From the NCBI RefSeq assembly GCF_001700505.1, contig NZ_MAPV01000011.1, positions 59,949-123,948 of the forward strand: a DNA stretch of 64,000 nt. The letters are read 5' to 3'. This document shows, piece after piece, positions 51,671 through 61,730 of the stretch (positions are counted from its first letter, which is position 1; every line of letters starts with the position of its first letter). The stretch is from Streptomyces mutomycini. GTDB taxonomy: Bacteria > Actinomycetota > Actinomycetes > Streptomycetales > Streptomycetaceae. A program made the position numbers and the translations under genes. Under the pieces are notes generated by a model, which made no database searches, had not been told where the DNA came from, and saw only the letters and a list, made by a program, of their open reading frames with translations.

Positions 51671-52747
51671 TCAGCCGCGCATCGGGGCGTTCCCCGGAAG
51701 AGTGACCTGTATTCGGCAACCTCGGGCGGATTCGGCCACCCCGATGCGGCCGCCGTGCAGATCCACCGCCCAGCGGGCGATCGCGAGCCCCAGGCCGGTG
51801 CCCCCGTCGCTGCCCGGACCGTGCGGGGACGGCGCCTGACCGCGGTTGAAGCGCTCGAAGACCCGGTGGCGCTCCGCCTCAGGGATGCCGGGCCCCTCGT
51901 CGATGACCTCCAGTTCCAGCGACTCGGGATACTCCCCGCGCCGCGCCAGCACCGTGACCCGGCCGTGCGGCGGGCTGTGCTTGACGGCGTTGTCGATGAG
52001 ATTGGCGACCACCTGGTGAAGGCGCTCCGCGTCCGCGTGCGCCGTCAGCTCGGGCGGCGACACGTCGAGGTGCAGATGGACGTCGTTGCGGGAGTGGTTG
52101 CCCGAACCGGAGGAGAGCCGGCGCTGGGAAGCGGCGAGATTCGCCTCCTTCAGCACGCCCGACAGATACGGCCAGACCTCGAAGCGGCGCGCCCTGAGCG
52201 CCACCACGCCGTTGTCCAGCCGGGAGAGGTCCAGGAGGGTCTCCACCAGCCGGCCCAGGCGTTCGGTCTGTTTCAGCGCCGTACGCATGGTCTCGGGGTC
52301 CGCGGCGGACACTCCGTCCACCACGTTCTCCAGCACCGCTCTGAGCGCCGCGATCGGGGTGCGCAGCTCATGCGAGACGTTGGCCACCAGCTCCTTGCGG
52401 TGCCGGTCCTCCGCCTCCAGATCGTCCGCCATGCGGTTGATCGTCTGCGCCAGGTCGCCGAGCTCGTCCCGTCTCCCGGCGCCGCTCACCCGTCTCGTGT
52501 AGTCGCCGTGCGAGATCGAGCGCGCGACGGCGCGCATCTCGTCCAGCGGCGCGGTCAGCCCGTGTGCCACGAACTGGGTGATCAGCAGCGTGGCGATCAC
52601 GGAGAAGACCGTGATGAACCGGAATTCGGTCCTGGTCCGCAGGGCGACGATCAGCAGTCCGGTCGTGATGAACACGGAGATCACCACGAGCGTGCCCAGC
52701 TTGGCCTTGATCGAGAAGGGCCTCAGTCCGGAGCCGGGCCGGGTCAT
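51671..52747 (-). CDS. Two-component sensor histidine kinase
   Basis: A 358-residue kinase. Two transmembrane helices within residues 10-60 (LGTLVVISVFITTGLLIVAL and FSVIATLLITQFVAHGL) flank almost no external loop. A HAMP domain, the H-box VANVSHELRTPIAALRAVLE, the N-box VVANLIDNAVKHSP, G1 DEGPGIP and G2 GGTGLGLAIAR follow. The small sensor suggests detection within the membrane. It overlaps the response regulator gene by four bases. From memory this pair sits beside kgd in S. coelicolor (SCO5282/5283). The stimulus is unknown. Confidence 0.9.
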   Translation of the reverse strand: MTRPGSGLRPFSIKAKLGTLVVISVFITTGLLIVALRTRTEFRFITVFSVIATLLITQFVAHGLTAPLDEMRAVARSISHGDYTRRVSGAGRRDELGDLAQTINRMADDLEAEDRHRKELVANVSHELRTPIAALRAVLENVVDGVSAADPETMRTALKQTERLGRLVETLLDLSRLDNGVVALRARRFEVWPYLSGVLKEANLAASQRRLSSGSGNHSRNDVHLHLDVSPPELTAHADAERLHQVVANLIDNAVKHSPPHGRVTVLARRGEYPESLELEVIDEGPGIPEAERHRVFERFNRGQAPSPHGPGSDGGTGLGLAIARWAVDLHGGRIGVAESARGCRIQVTLPGNAPMRG

Positions 52748-53481
52748 GGCGCGGGGGTCTCCAGGGCGTATCCGACGCCGTGCACGGTACGGATCCGCTC
52801 GGCGCCGATCTTCCGGCGCAGGGCCTTGATGTGGCTGTCGACCGTGCGGGTCCCGGAGGCGTCCGCCCAGTCCCACACCTCGGCCAGCAGCTGTTCCCTG
52901 GACAGCACCGCGCGTGGTGTGTTCGCCAGGCAGACCAGCAGGTCGAATTCGGTCGGGGTGAGGTGGACGTCGTCGGCGCGCACCCTGACGCGGCGCTGCG
53001 CGTGGTCGATCTCCAGCTCCCCGAGGCGCAGGATGCCGCTGCGCGGTGTGACCGCGGCCAGTGCGGCGCGCTCGACCCGGCGCAGCAGGACGTGGACCCG
53101 CGCCGCCAGCTCCCGCATGGAGAACGGCTTGGTCATGTAGTCGTCGGCGCCGACCCCGAGCCCGACCAGCATGTCGGTCTCGTCGTCGCGTGCGGTGAGC
53201 ATCAGCACCGGCACGGGGCGCTGGGCCTGCACGCGACGGCAGACCTCGAGGCCGTCGAAGCCGGGAAGCATGATGTCGAGCACCATCAGGTCGGGCTGCC
53301 AGGCCTCGGCCGCGTCCACGGCCGCCGGCCCGTCCAGTGCCGTCTGCACCAGGAAGCCCTCGGCCCGCAGCCGGGCGGAAATGGCGTCGACGATTGTCGC
53401 GTCGTCCTCGACCACCAGCACCCGGCGCTGAGCCCCGGGGGTGGCCGCGACGCCGTTGTGGGTGGTGTGTGTCTGTTCCAT
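52744..53481 (-). CDS. OmpR-family response regulator
   Basis: A 245-residue regulator. The receiver domain has VLVVEDDATIVD, phospho-acceptor DIMLPGFDG and the switch lysine in YMTKPF; the C-terminal winged helix includes LTPTEFDLLVCLANTPRAVLSREQLL and HIKALRRKIG. It forms an operon with the kinase (stop overlaps the kinase start). ATG at 53481 begins MEQTHTTHNG; an upstream ATG at 53514 is possible but adds only low-complexity sequence. Confidence 0.9.
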   Translation of the reverse strand: MEQTHTTHNGVAATPGAQRRVLVVEDDATIVDAISARLRAEGFLVQTALDGPAAVDAAEAWQPDLMVLDIMLPGFDGLEVCRRVQAQRPVPVLMLTARDDETDMLVGLGVGADDYMTKPFSMRELAARVHVLLRRVERAALAAVTPRSGILRLGELEIDHAQRRVRVRADDVHLTPTEFDLLVCLANTPRAVLSREQLLAEVWDWADASGTRTVDSHIKALRRKIGAERIRTVHGVGYALETPAP

Positions 53482-53714
53482 CGCCCCGCCCCTGCCCGTT
53501 CTCGCGGAGGCCATTCCCCCGGAGGCACGGTTGTCGCTTGTGGATTTTCGTCGGTGATCCCTTGTGCCGGTCAGCAGCGTAAAGGCACAGCGGGCCTCTC
53601 GGCTACGCAGGGTGTTGACCGTCGTGAAGGTGTTACCCGCGGGAAGGGGACGCACGGACGGACTTGTGCCGCCTCATCCATGGTGGGGCAGAGATGTGGG
53701 CACACCGTGGGGGT

Positions 53715-54398
53715 TCAGTGGTTCCGGAGTGCGAGATGAACCACGTCCGGTACACCTCGGGCAACGGCTACTTCTTTGGTCGTTACTGCGTGGAATCCGG
53801 CATTCCGCATGGCGTCACCGAAGTCCGCGGACGGCTGCGCGGACCAGACGGCGAGGACTCCGCCGGGCGTCAGACGCTCGCGGCAGGCCGCGAGACCCGA
53901 GGGCGAATAGAGGCTTTCGTTGTCCTGCGTGACGGTCCAGCCGGGTCCGTTGTCGATGTCCAGGCACAGCGCGTCGTAACGCTCCGTGGTCGTACGGAGG
54001 TGGGCTACGAGGTCCGTGCGGAGGATCTCGGTACGCGGATCGGCGAGCGCCGTACCGGAGATCCGGCCGAGCGGTCCGGTGAGGTGCCAGTCCACGACGG
54101 CCTGCTCCCGCTCGACGACCGCGATCCGTCCCCAGCGCGGTTCGGCGGCCGCCCGCACGAGGGAGAAGCCGACGCCGAGCCCGCCGATCAGCACCGACGG
54201 GGCCGGCCGTCCGGCGGGCAGGGCGGCGAGTGCCGCGTCGATCAGCAGCCGCTCGGAGCGGCCGTCGGAGGTGTCCATCAGGAAGCAGCCGTTGGCGATG
54301 ATCTCGAAGTGGTCGCCGCGCTCGCGCAGGACGACTTCGCCGTACGGCCCCTCACGCCGGTCGAGGACGACGGGGCGGTGCGCATCTGTGGCGGGCAT
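53715..54398 (-). CDS. Spermidine-synthase-like methyltransferase-fold protein
   Basis: A 227-residue protein of the polyamine aminopropyltransferase fold. The nucleotide motif is VLIGGLGVGFSLVRAA, with the acidic residue in AVVEREQAVVDWH and the substrate-side DALCLDIDNGP. Streptomyces members are annotated as spermidine synthase-like. A start 34 codons further upstream exists, but the conserved part begins after MPATDAHRP. Substrate unknown. Confidence 0.8.
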   Translation of the reverse strand: MPATDAHRPVVLDRREGPYGEVVLRERGDHFEIIANGCFLMDTSDGRSERLLIDAALAALPAGRPAPSVLIGGLGVGFSLVRAAAEPRWGRIAVVEREQAVVDWHLTGPLGRISGTALADPRTEILRTDLVAHLRTTTERYDALCLDIDNGPGWTVTQDNESLYSPSGLAACRERLTPGGVLAVWSAQPSADFGDAMRNAGFHAVTTKEVAVARGVPDVVHLALRNH

Positions 54399-54496
54399 GG
54401 GCGCGGTCTCCGGTCTCGGGCATGCGGCGGGCGGTTCTGTTCCGGCCGTCCATCCTTCCGCGTGAACGGACCGTGGACCAGCGGATTTCCGCGGTC

Positions 54497-55336
54497 TCAC
54501 TCTTCGGGGCGTGGTGCCTTCGTGCCGTGGACCGCCGTGTACTCGGCGGCCAGCCAGGGAGTCAGCTCCTCGACGAGCATCGCCAGTACGGCCGGGTCCG
54601 CCGAAGGTGTCCGTGCGATGGCCGCGGCGGCCCGGACCTGGGCGGCGCGCTCCGGGTGGTCCGGGTAGTAGCGCGCGAAGAGGTCGGCGGACCGGTGCAG
54701 ATCGCTCGTCCAGCCGCCCCAGCGCGGCATGACCAGCGTGAACGCCGACCGTACGAGGCGGCGGGCGACGCCCCGGCTCAGCGTCCGGCGGGCCTCGTCG
54801 GTCGTGGCGTCGGCCGCACGGGCGCGCCAGCGGGGGAGTGCGAGCGCCAGATCGCCGTTCGTCTCGCGGGCGAGCAGCGAGGTGGGCCGGTAGCGCGGCA
54901 GGTGTGCGGCGAGGTCCTCGCCGAGCAGAGGTGTGCAGAGGCAGGCGATGAAGAAGCCCGCGTCGTCGCGTTCCAGTTCACTCATCAGGGTCCGGACGGG
55001 ATGAAGGAGCAGGCCGACTCCGTCGATCACCGGGAAGGCGGAGTCCAGGGCCGTGGAGATCTGCTCGGCCGCCGCCCGGTCCGCGTCGGTGGGCCCGTCG
55101 AGCACGGCGACCAGCAGGTCCAGGTCGGACACACCGGGAATGGCCGTGCCCCTCGGAATGCTGCCGTAGAGGTAGGCGCTGTGCAGTCGTCCGGGGCCGT
55201 AGGACCCGGCGATGCGGGCCCGGGCCGCCTCGACCACCGGGGCGAACTCCGCGGGTACGCGCGCCGTCGCGCCCTCGCGGAGGATCGTCCCGTCCGCCGC
55301 GAGCCCTCTGTCCTCGGTGCCGATCGCTTCGCTCAT
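54497..55336 (-). CDS. Nucleotidyltransferase of the aminoglycoside adenylyltransferase type (DUF4111)
   Basis: A 279-residue protein with a MNT-like active site (AYLYGSIPRGTAIPGVSDLDLLVAV: the G-S and D-x-D metal ligands) and a C-terminal DUF4111 helical domain (RRTLSRGVARRLVRSAFTLVM). This architecture is that of AadA-type adenylyltransferases, but many chromosomal members have no shown resistance activity. No resistance phenotype should be assumed. It lies 98 bases from the spermidine-synthase-like gene. Confidence 0.8.
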   Translation of the reverse strand: MSEAIGTEDRGLAADGTILREGATARVPAEFAPVVEAARARIAGSYGPGRLHSAYLYGSIPRGTAIPGVSDLDLLVAVLDGPTDADRAAAEQISTALDSAFPVIDGVGLLLHPVRTLMSELERDDAGFFIACLCTPLLGEDLAAHLPRYRPTSLLARETNGDLALALPRWRARAADATTDEARRTLSRGVARRLVRSAFTLVMPRWGGWTSDLHRSADLFARYYPDHPERAAQVRAAAAIARTPSADPAVLAMLVEELTPWLAAEYTAVHGTKAPRPEE

Positions 55337-55424
55337 GAGCGGAGCTTCGCAGGTGGGTGCCCGGCCGGGCGGTTGATCGCTGAGAGCGAACGCCGCGTGG
55401 GGAACATTCCCCGGCTCACAAGCA

Positions 55425-55443
55425 TTGAGCCCACATAGCTCAA
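55425..55443 (+). promoter_or_regulatory. HspR-type (HAIR) operator of lon
   Basis: TTGAGC, seven bases, GCTCAA: a perfect inverted repeat fitting the HAIR consensus CTTGAGT-N7-ACTCAAG. It starts 41 bases before the lon start codon. HspR is known to repress lon in Streptomyces. Confidence 0.8.
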
Positions 55444-55465
55444 CTTGCCTGCCTAAGGGGAGATC

Positions 55466-57901
55466 ATGACTGCAGGATCCAACGCGTCCACGTCGTCCAC
55501 GCCGATCGACCTGCCCGTGCTGCCGCTCGACGACGAGGTCGTACTGCCCGGAATGGTGGTGCCGCTCGACCTGTCGGACGCGGAGGTACGCGCCGCCGTG
55601 GAGGCCGCCCAGGCCGTCGCGCGGCCCGGGGGCGGCAAGCCCGAGGTGCTGCTCGTGCCGCGCATCGACGGGAACTACACCGGGACCGGCGTCCTGGGCA
55701 CCGTCGAGCAGGTCGGACGGCTGTCGGACGGGGACCCGGGCGCCCTCATCCGGGCCCGTGACCGGGTGCGGATCGGGGCCGGGACCAGCGGGCCGGGCAA
55801 CGCGCTGTGGGTGGAGGGCACCCGGATCGACGTGGCCCTGCCCTCGCCCCTGCCCGGCTCGGCGACCGAGCTCGCCAAGGAGTACAAGGCCCTCGCCACC
55901 AGCTGGCTGAAGAAGCGGGGCGCCTGGCAGGTCGTGGACCGGGTCCAGCAGATCGATGACATCTCCGCCCTCGCCGACAACTCCGGCTACTCGCCCTTCC
56001 TCACCATCGCCCAGAAGGTCCAGCTGCTGGAGACCGTCGACGCGGTCGCCCGTCTGAAGCTGGCCATCCAGTGGCTCGGCGAGCACCTCGCCGAGCAGGA
56101 CGTGGCGGAGTCCATCGCCAAGGACGTCCAGGAGGGCGTCGACAAGCAGCAGCGCGAGTTCCTGCTGAGGCGCCAGCTCGACGCGGTGCGCAAGGAGCTC
56201 TCCGAGCTCAACGGCGAATCCGGCTCCGGCGACGAGTCCGACGACTACCGGGCGCGCGTCGAGGCGGCCGACCTCCCCGGACATGTCCGGGAGGCCGCCC
56301 TCAAGGAGGTCGAGAAGCTGGAGCGCGCCTCCGACCAGAGCCCCGAGGGCTCGTGGATCCGCACCTGGCTGGACACCGTCCTGGAACTGCCGTGGAACGA
56401 ACGGACCGAGGACGCTTACGACATCAAGGGCGCCCAGCAGGTCCTCGACGCCGAACACGCAGGCCTGCAGGACGTGAAGGAGCGCATCACCGAGTACCTC
56501 GCCGTACGCAAGCGGCGCGCCGACCGCGGGCTCGGTGTCGTCGGCGGCAGGCGCGGCGGTGCCGTGCTGGCGCTGGTGGGCCCTCCCGGTGTGGGCAAGA
56601 CCTCGCTCGGCGAGTCCGTCGCGCACGCCATGGGGCGCAAGTTCGTCCGGGTCGCGCTCGGCGGTGTCCGGGACGAGGCCGAGATCCGGGGCCACCGGCG
56701 TACGTACGTCGGCGCGCTTCCGGGACGCATCGTGCGGGCGGTCAAGGAGGCCGGTTCGATGAACCCGGTCGTGCTGCTCGACGAGATCGACAAGGTCGGG
56801 TCCGACTACCGGGGCGACCCGGCGGCGGCGCTGCTCGAAGTGCTCGACCCTGCGCAGAACCACACCTTCCGCGACCACTACCTGGAGGTCGAACTCGACC
56901 TCAGCGACGTCGTGTTCCTCGCCACCGCCAACGTCCTCGAATCCATTCCGGAGGCCCTGCTCGACCGCATGGAGCTGGTCACCCTGGACGGCTACACCGA
57001 GGACGAGAAGGTCGTCATCGCCCGTGACCACCTGCTCCCGCGCCAGCTGGAGCGGGCCGGTCTGAAGACCGACGAGGTCGGCCTGGACGAGTCCGCGCTG
57101 CGCAAGCTGGCGGGCGAGTACACCCGGGAGGCCGGGGTGCGGAATCTGGAGCGGGCCGTCGCCCGGCTGCTCCGCAAGGTCGCGGCACAGCACGAACTGG
57201 GTGACCGGGAGCTCCCGTTCACGGTGTCCGAGCGGGACCTGCGGGGTCTGATCGGACGCCCGCACCACGTACCGGAGTCGGCCCAGGACCCGGCCGAGCG
57301 CCGCACCGCGGTGCCGGGTGTGGCCACCGGACTCGCGGTGACCGGAGCGGGCGGCGACGTGCTGTACGTCGAGGCGTCGCTGGCCGACCCGGAGACCGGG
57401 GCGTCCGGTCTCACACTGACCGGTCAGCTCGGTGACGTCATGAAGGAGTCCGCGCAGATCGCCCTGAGCTTCCTGCGCTCGCACGGCGCGGAGCTGGAGC
57501 TTCCGGTCGCGGACCTCAAGGACCGGGGCGCGCACATCCACTTCCCGGCGGGCGCGGTCCCCAAGGACGGTCCCAGCGCGGGCATCACCATGACCACGGC
57601 GCTGGCCTCGCTGCTCTCGGGCCGGCTCGTCCGGACGGATGTGGCCATGACCGGTGAGGTGTCGCTGACCGGCCGGGTGCTCCCCATCGGCGGCCTGAAG
57701 CAGAAGCTGCTGGCCGCGCACCGGGCCGGCATCACCACCGTGGTGATCCCCAAGCGCAACGAGGCCGACCTGGACGACGTCCCGGCCGAGGTCCTCGACA
57801 CCCTGGAGGTCCACCCGGTGACCGATGTCCGCCAGGTGCTGGAGATCGCGCTGGCCCCGGCCTCGGCCAGGGTGCAGGACAGGATCCCGGCTGCCGCGTA
57901 G
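55466..57901 (+). CDS. lon: ATP-dependent Lon protease
   Basis: An 811-residue LonA protease. The N-terminal substrate domain begins [19 protein letters not shown]. The AAA+ module has Walker [10 protein letters not shown] near residue 372 and Walker [12 protein letters not shown]. The serine protease domain carries the dyad S704 ([10 protein letters not shown]) and K747 ([14 protein letters not shown]), spaced by 43 residues as in E. coli Lon. It degrades misfolded and regulatory proteins. AGGGGAG precedes the ATG. Upstream lies a HAIR operator, so expression is heat-inducible through HspR. Confidence 0.97.
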   Translation: MTAGSNASTSSTPIDLPVLPLDDEVVLPGMVVPLDLSDAEVRAAVEAAQAVARPGGGKPEVLLVPRIDGNYTGTGVLGTVEQVGRLSDGDPGALIRARDRVRIGAGTSGPGNALWVEGTRIDVALPSPLPGSATELAKEYKALATSWLKKRGAWQVVDRVQQIDDISALADNSGYSPFLTIAQKVQLLETVDAVARLKLAIQWLGEHLAEQDVAESIAKDVQEGVDKQQREFLLRRQLDAVRKELSELNGESGSGDESDDYRARVEAADLPGHVREAALKEVEKLERASDQSPEGSWIRTWLDTVLELPWNERTEDAYDIKGAQQVLDAEHAGLQDVKERITEYLAVRKRRADRGLGVVGGRRGGAVLALVGPPGVGKTSLGESVAHAMGRKFVRVALGGVRDEAEIRGHRRTYVGALPGRIVRAVKEAGSMNPVVLLDEIDKVGSDYRGDPAAALLEVLDPAQNHTFRDHYLEVELDLSDVVFLATANVLESIPEALLDRMELVTLDGYTEDEKVVIARDHLLPRQLERAGLKTDEVGLDESALRKLAGEYTREAGVRNLERAVARLLRKVAAQHELGDRELPFTVSERDLRGLIGRPHHVPESAQDPAERRTAVPGVATGLAVTGAGGDVLYVEASLADPETGASGLTLTGQLGDVMKESAQIALSFLRSHGAELELPVADLKDRGAHIHFPAGAVPKDGPSAGITMTTALASLLSGRLVRTDVAMTGEVSLTGRVLPIGGLKQKLLAAHRAGITTVVIPKRNEADLDDVPAEVLDTLEVHPVTDVRQVLEIALAPASARVQDRIPAAA

Positions 57902-57996
57902 GCGCCATGCAGTGACGGGCGTGGCATCACGCCGACGGCCGGTACGGACGGGCCGTCCCCCTCCAGGAGGGCGGCCCGTTCCGCGCGCGGGGCGGG

Positions 57997-58770
57997 TCAG
58001 GGGCGGTAGACCGTGCCGGGTTCGGGCTCGGCCGGGGCCATCAGCTGAGGGACGGTCACGAAGGTGTAGCCCCGCTCCTTCAGCGTGTCGATGATGCCCG
58101 GGACCGCGGGGACCGTCCCCTTGTAGATGTCGTGCAGCAGGATGACTCCGTCCTTGCCGGCCTGGTCGAGTATCCGCTTCCTGATCAGCGCGGAGTCGTT
58201 CGTGGAGTAGTCCTTGGCCGTCGCGCTCCACAGGACCTGGGAGAGCCCGAGCTCCTTGCAGATCCCGGAGACGGTCTCGTCGGTGCGGCCCTGCGGGGGA
58301 CGCATCAGCCGGGGTTTCCTGCCGGTGATCCGCTCGATCGCGAGCTGGGTCTTCTCCAGCTCGGCCCGTATCTCAGCGGGCTTCCTCTCCGTCAGGATCT
58401 CGTGCGACCAGGTGTGATTGGCGACCTCGTGCCCCTCGGCCGCGATCCGGCGCACCGTCTCCGGGTGCTTCAGGACGTGGTTCCTGCCCAGCAGGAAGAA
58501 CGTGGCAGGGACCTCCTTCTCCTTGAGCACGTCCAGCAGGCGCGGGGTGTCCTCCGCCGGCCCCGCATCGAACGTCAGAGCTATGCACTTGGCCTTGCGG
58601 CAGTCCACCGGCCCGAACGATCCCTTGGCGTCGGAGGCGGCGTCGGCCCGCGCCGTTCCGGGCGCCGTGGTCTGCATCGAGCAGCCGCCGAGGGCCAGTG
58701 TGAGCACCGTCACCAGGGCGGCGGCCAACCCCGTGCCGAACGGCGTCATCTTTGCGGGCACAACAGACAC
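57997..58770 (-). CDS. Secreted polysaccharide deacetylase lipoprotein
   Basis: A 257-residue NodB-type deacetylase. The lipobox is LALGGC near residue 30. Motif 1 is ALTFDAGPAED (a variant of TFDDGP with Ala-Gly), motif 2 is ANHTWSHE (HxxxH), then RPPQGRTDE and VILLHDIY. It acts on cell-wall or chitin-like N-acetyl groups outside the membrane. The start is GTG, with GGGAAG nine bases upstream; an ATG seven codons later is possible. Confidence 0.87.
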   Translation of the reverse strand: MSVVPAKMTPFGTGLAAALVTVLTLALGGCSMQTTAPGTARADAASDAKGSFGPVDCRKAKCIALTFDAGPAEDTPRLLDVLKEKEVPATFFLLGRNHVLKHPETVRRIAAEGHEVANHTWSHEILTERKPAEIRAELEKTQLAIERITGRKPRLMRPPQGRTDETVSGICKELGLSQVLWSATAKDYSTNDSALIRKRILDQAGKDGVILLHDIYKGTVPAVPGIIDTLKERGYTFVTVPQLMAPAEPEPGTVYRP

Positions 58771-58872
58771 GGCGCATCACTTCCCCGTAGCTCGTCCACA
58801 CACCGGCGGTGCGGTACGGGGCGACTATACATAGTGTGTATACGCGCAGCGCATAGTGGGATGTGGCGCAGC

Positions 58873-58913
58873 ACCGGGCCCCGGTGACCTGGAGCTGGTC
58901 ACCGGGGCCCGGT
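58873..58913. terminator. Perfect 17-base-pair terminator between deacetylase and lysozyme genes
   Basis: Left arm ACCGGGCCCCGGTGACC with exact complement and a seven-base loop, 23 bases past the lysozyme stop codon. Confidence 0.75.
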
Positions 58914-58936
58914 TTCTGTGTCGTACGGGGCTGAGC

Positions 58937-59782
58937 TCAGCCGTTCGCGAGCGCCACCACGCGGTCGAGGGCGCCGTTGAAGCGGTTGTGGTCGCCGACC
59001 GTCGGGCCCGACGACGTGTACTGCCACATCGTGTAGTAGCTCCAGCCGGCCGGGAGTTCACCGACCGTGGTGTTGTACCGGGCCACCCAGAGCGGATTGG
59101 TGGCGCCGAAGCTCGCGTTGTTGCCCGTGCAGTCCTTCCACCAGCTGGTCGCGGTGTAGATCACCGGGTCACGTCCGGTGCGCGACTTGTAGGTGTTCAC
59201 GAAGTCGCGGATCCAGGCGACCATGCCGGCCTGGGTCTTGCCGTAGCACTGCGCGCCGTACGGATTCCACTCGATGTCCAGCACGCCGGGCAGCGTCCTG
59301 CCGTCCCTGGACCACCCTCCGCCGTTGTTCACGAAGTAGTTCGCCTGGGTCGCGCCGCTGGTCGTGTCCGGGGTGGCGAAGTGGTAAGTGCCCCGGATCA
59401 TCCCGACGTTGTAGGACCCGTTGTACTGCTGCGTGAAGTACGTGTTCTTGTAGTACGTCCCCTCGGTGGCCTTGACGTAGGCCCACTTCACCCCGCTGTT
59501 CCAAAGGGTCGACCAGGCGACGTTGCCCTGGTGGCCGCTGACGTCCACGCCCTCGGTCTGGATGGCGTTCGTGCCGGTCGGGGAGCCTCCTCCCTGGCCG
59601 TCGTGGGCGATCACGCCCTGGCCCATCCTCGCCGTACCACGTTCGGGGACGGTGGCGGTGTCGGCCGCGGACGCCGCGCCGGGCAGCGCGAGCAGGAGGG
59701 CGAGTGCGGCGAGGAGTGTCCCCGACGCGAAGAGGTGGGGGCGGCGGCGGAGTGCTGTGGTTCCGGATCTGTGCACGGGCAT
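58937..59782 (-). CDS. Secreted GH25 lysozyme (muramidase)
   Basis: A 281-residue secreted lysozyme of the Chalaropsis/cellosyl (GH25) type. The signal peptide ends near LPGAASAAD. The catalytic domain begins GVDVSGHQGNVAWSTL; DIEWNPYGAQCYG carries the catalytic Asp/Glu pair; the final WQYTSSGPTVGDHNRFNG is the family end. It cleaves the beta-1,4 bond between MurNAc and GlcNAc. No extra binding domain is attached. Confidence 0.92.
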   Translation of the reverse strand: MPVHRSGTTALRRRPHLFASGTLLAALALLLALPGAASAADTATVPERGTARMGQGVIAHDGQGGGSPTGTNAIQTEGVDVSGHQGNVAWSTLWNSGVKWAYVKATEGTYYKNTYFTQQYNGSYNVGMIRGTYHFATPDTTSGATQANYFVNNGGGWSRDGRTLPGVLDIEWNPYGAQCYGKTQAGMVAWIRDFVNTYKSRTGRDPVIYTATSWWKDCTGNNASFGATNPLWVARYNTTVGELPAGWSYYTMWQYTSSGPTVGDHNRFNGALDRVVALANG

Positions 59783-60013
59783 TGCGTGCCTCCGAGGGCT
59801 CGGTGGGGGAGCTCATGGCGCAGGAACGGGTGCGGGACACTCCTGCGGCGCGTATCTGGTGTGGACATGCCAGCCAGACATCACGAAGCTACGCACGTAG
59901 ACCCGTGCTCCGGAAGGGGGCCTGGCGACTGCCGGAGGTCTACGCCTGCGAAATACTGGCCAAGCTGCGGTGATGGCCGTGGCTGAAAGAAAGTTTCATC
60001 GGCGGGAAAGCGT

Positions 60014-60511
60014 ATGAGGGGTGCTGACGTGCACGGGAGCGGAAGCGGCGGTGAACCCGGCGCGGCGGCCGGAAGTGGTGTGGACCATGAGTTCCTCGCC
60101 CTGGAGCGGGAGTTGGCGGTCTTCCTGCGCCGGGCACGGGCCAATTCGGGAGAGATGGCCCGCGAGGTCCATCCGGATCTGGAAGCGGCTGCCTACGGGC
60201 TTCTCGTACGGCTGGAGTCGGCGGGACGGCAGCGCGCCACGGACCTCGCCGCCTACTTCGGGGTGGGCAAGGCGACCATGAGCCGCCAGCTGCGGGCCCT
60301 GGAGGGCCTGGGTCTGGTGGCCAGGGAGACCGACCCGGCGGACGGCCGCGCCTCGCTCGTCCACCTCACCGAGGAAGGTCTCGCGCGCTTCCGCAGCGTC
60401 CGTGACGCCCGCCGGGGACGCTATGCCCGCAAGCTCGCGGGCTGGGACCGCGCCGAGGTCGCGGAACTGGCGCGGCTGCTGCACCACTTGAACGAGCGCG
60501 CCGAGGACTGA
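60014..60511 (+). CDS. MarR-family transcriptional regulator
   Basis: A 165-residue regulator. After a 25-residue Gly-rich start, the MarR fold follows: ATDLAAYFGVGKATMSRQLRALEGLGLV and the wing RETDPADGRASLVHLTEEG. A GTG five codons downstream is an alternative start. It is divergent from the lysozyme gene with 231 bases between, and might control it. Effector unknown. Confidence 0.85.
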   Translation: MRGADVHGSGSGGEPGAAAGSGVDHEFLALERELAVFLRRARANSGEMAREVHPDLEAAAYGLLVRLESAGRQRATDLAAYFGVGKATMSRQLRALEGLGLVARETDPADGRASLVHLTEEGLARFRSVRDARRGRYARKLAGWDRAEVAELARLLHHLNERAED

Positions 60512-60584
60512 GCTGCGGGGGCGGGGCAGTCCGGAGGGCGCCGGCGCGACGGACCGGACGCTCCCCGGGCGGCCCCGGCGGTCC

Positions 60585-61370
60585 CTACAGCTCCACCAGG
60601 ACCGCTGTGGCGTCGTCGTGGGTCTTGCCGCGGCCCAGGCGGGTCCGGCCGGTGTCGGCCCGCTCGAGCTCCCTCACCCGGTCGATCAGCCCCTGTGGCC
60701 CCTCCTTGCGCAGAACCCCCAAGGCGGCCCTCCAGTCACCCTCCTGGAACTTCTCCGTCCAGCGGCTCGCCCCGTCGGTCAGCGCCGCCAGTGCCCGGAC
60801 CGCCGCCCGGGGGGTCTCGCCCGTCACCGCGCGTGACGACACCCGGGGGTCGGCGGCCGCCGTGAAGAAGCCGCCCTCCTTGTTCCGGGCACGCGTGTCC
60901 GCGATCTCCTCCGAGGCCAGCGAGCCCGGTGGCAGCCGGTCGAGGCGGTCGTCGAGCAGCGGCCGGACCGTACCGTCCGGCGCCTCGACGAGCAGGACCG
61001 AGTCGGACAGCACCAGATGCTCGACCCGTTCGTCGTCCCAGCGTGCCAGGACCACCGTCGCCTGAGGCGTGCGTACGTGAGAAAGGTCACACTGGGTGCG
61101 ATGTGCGTCGGCGGTGTGCCGGATGGACAGGGCGAGAACCTCGGCCAGCGTCAGATCCCGCCGCGAAGCGGACAGTTCGACCAGGGCGCCCCCGATCCGC
61201 GCGGTGAACCACGGAACCGAATGCGAACAGCCGACGTCGCCTGCGGGCGGGGTCACGCCGTCGAGCAGGACGAGGACACCTCCCTGGCCCGACGCGGGGG
61301 CGGCGGTCGACGCCCAGTCCTCGTTGGGGCGTTCGGTGCTGCCCGGCTCGGTGGCGAGTTCGATACGCAT
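60585..61370 (-). CDS. PP2C-like protein phosphatase domain protein
   Basis: A 261-residue soluble protein with the PP2C skeleton: RPNEDWAS near the N-terminus, VLLDGV, ALTDGASR and a terminal DDATAVLVEL. Some metal-binding aspartates are placed as in PPM phosphatases. It may dephosphorylate Ser/Thr phosphoproteins. The ATG at 61370 is chosen since the conserved RIELATEPGSTERPNEDW begins there; the frame stays open much further upstream, without similarity. Confidence 0.75.
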   Translation of the reverse strand: MRIELATEPGSTERPNEDWASTAAPASGQGGVLVLLDGVTPPAGDVGCSHSVPWFTARIGGALVELSASRRDLTLAEVLALSIRHTADAHRTQCDLSHVRTPQATVVLARWDDERVEHLVLSDSVLLVEAPDGTVRPLLDDRLDRLPPGSLASEEIADTRARNKEGGFFTAAADPRVSSRAVTGETPRAAVRALAALTDGASRWTEKFQEGDWRAALGVLRKEGPQGLIDRVRELERADTGRTRLGRGKTHDDATAVLVEL

Positions 61371-61730
61371 CCAGCCAGTCTGCACGAGGTCTTCACGGAG
61401 CCTGCACGACCCCGTGATTGGGTCGTACCAGCAGGTCAGGTGGCCCTCAAGGATGGAATCCACGACTCCATGCATATGCGGGCGGGCATACTCCCAAAGC
61501 CTGGCCCGAAGTTCCACCTGGTGGCCCGTGCATGCCCTGCGGCGCCCGTGGGGAGACTTGTTCGCCAACTCCGGAGTGTTGTTCACTCCTTCGAGTGGCG
61601 GAGCGGTTGATGCGCGGCCCCCTCTCAAAAGCGCTGGAATGGTCAGAAGCCGTACCAGGGCGGGGAGCCCATAGACGTGACCGTGCGTCACCTCTGCTTC
61701 AAGGGCGGACGATCAAGATTGCGAGCACCG
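61371..61730. other. Gene-free stretch before the sensor kinase
   Basis: These 360 bases have no convincing gene. The segment near 61560-61640 is AT-richer and could hold the kinase promoter. The purine-rich AAGGGCGG at 61701 may be a ribosome site for a TTG at 61719, an alternative start of the kinase. Confidence 0.4.

Noticed and set aside
54497..55336. Calling the nucleotidyltransferase aadA
   Set aside because: Chromosomal DUF4111 proteins of this type are widespread and often without resistance activity; no symbol is justified.
59783..60013. A riboswitch or RNA upstream of the lysozyme gene (ydaO-like control of wall hydrolases is known in Streptomyces)
   Set aside because: I could not find conserved motif blocks in the 231-base leader region, so no RNA is claimed.
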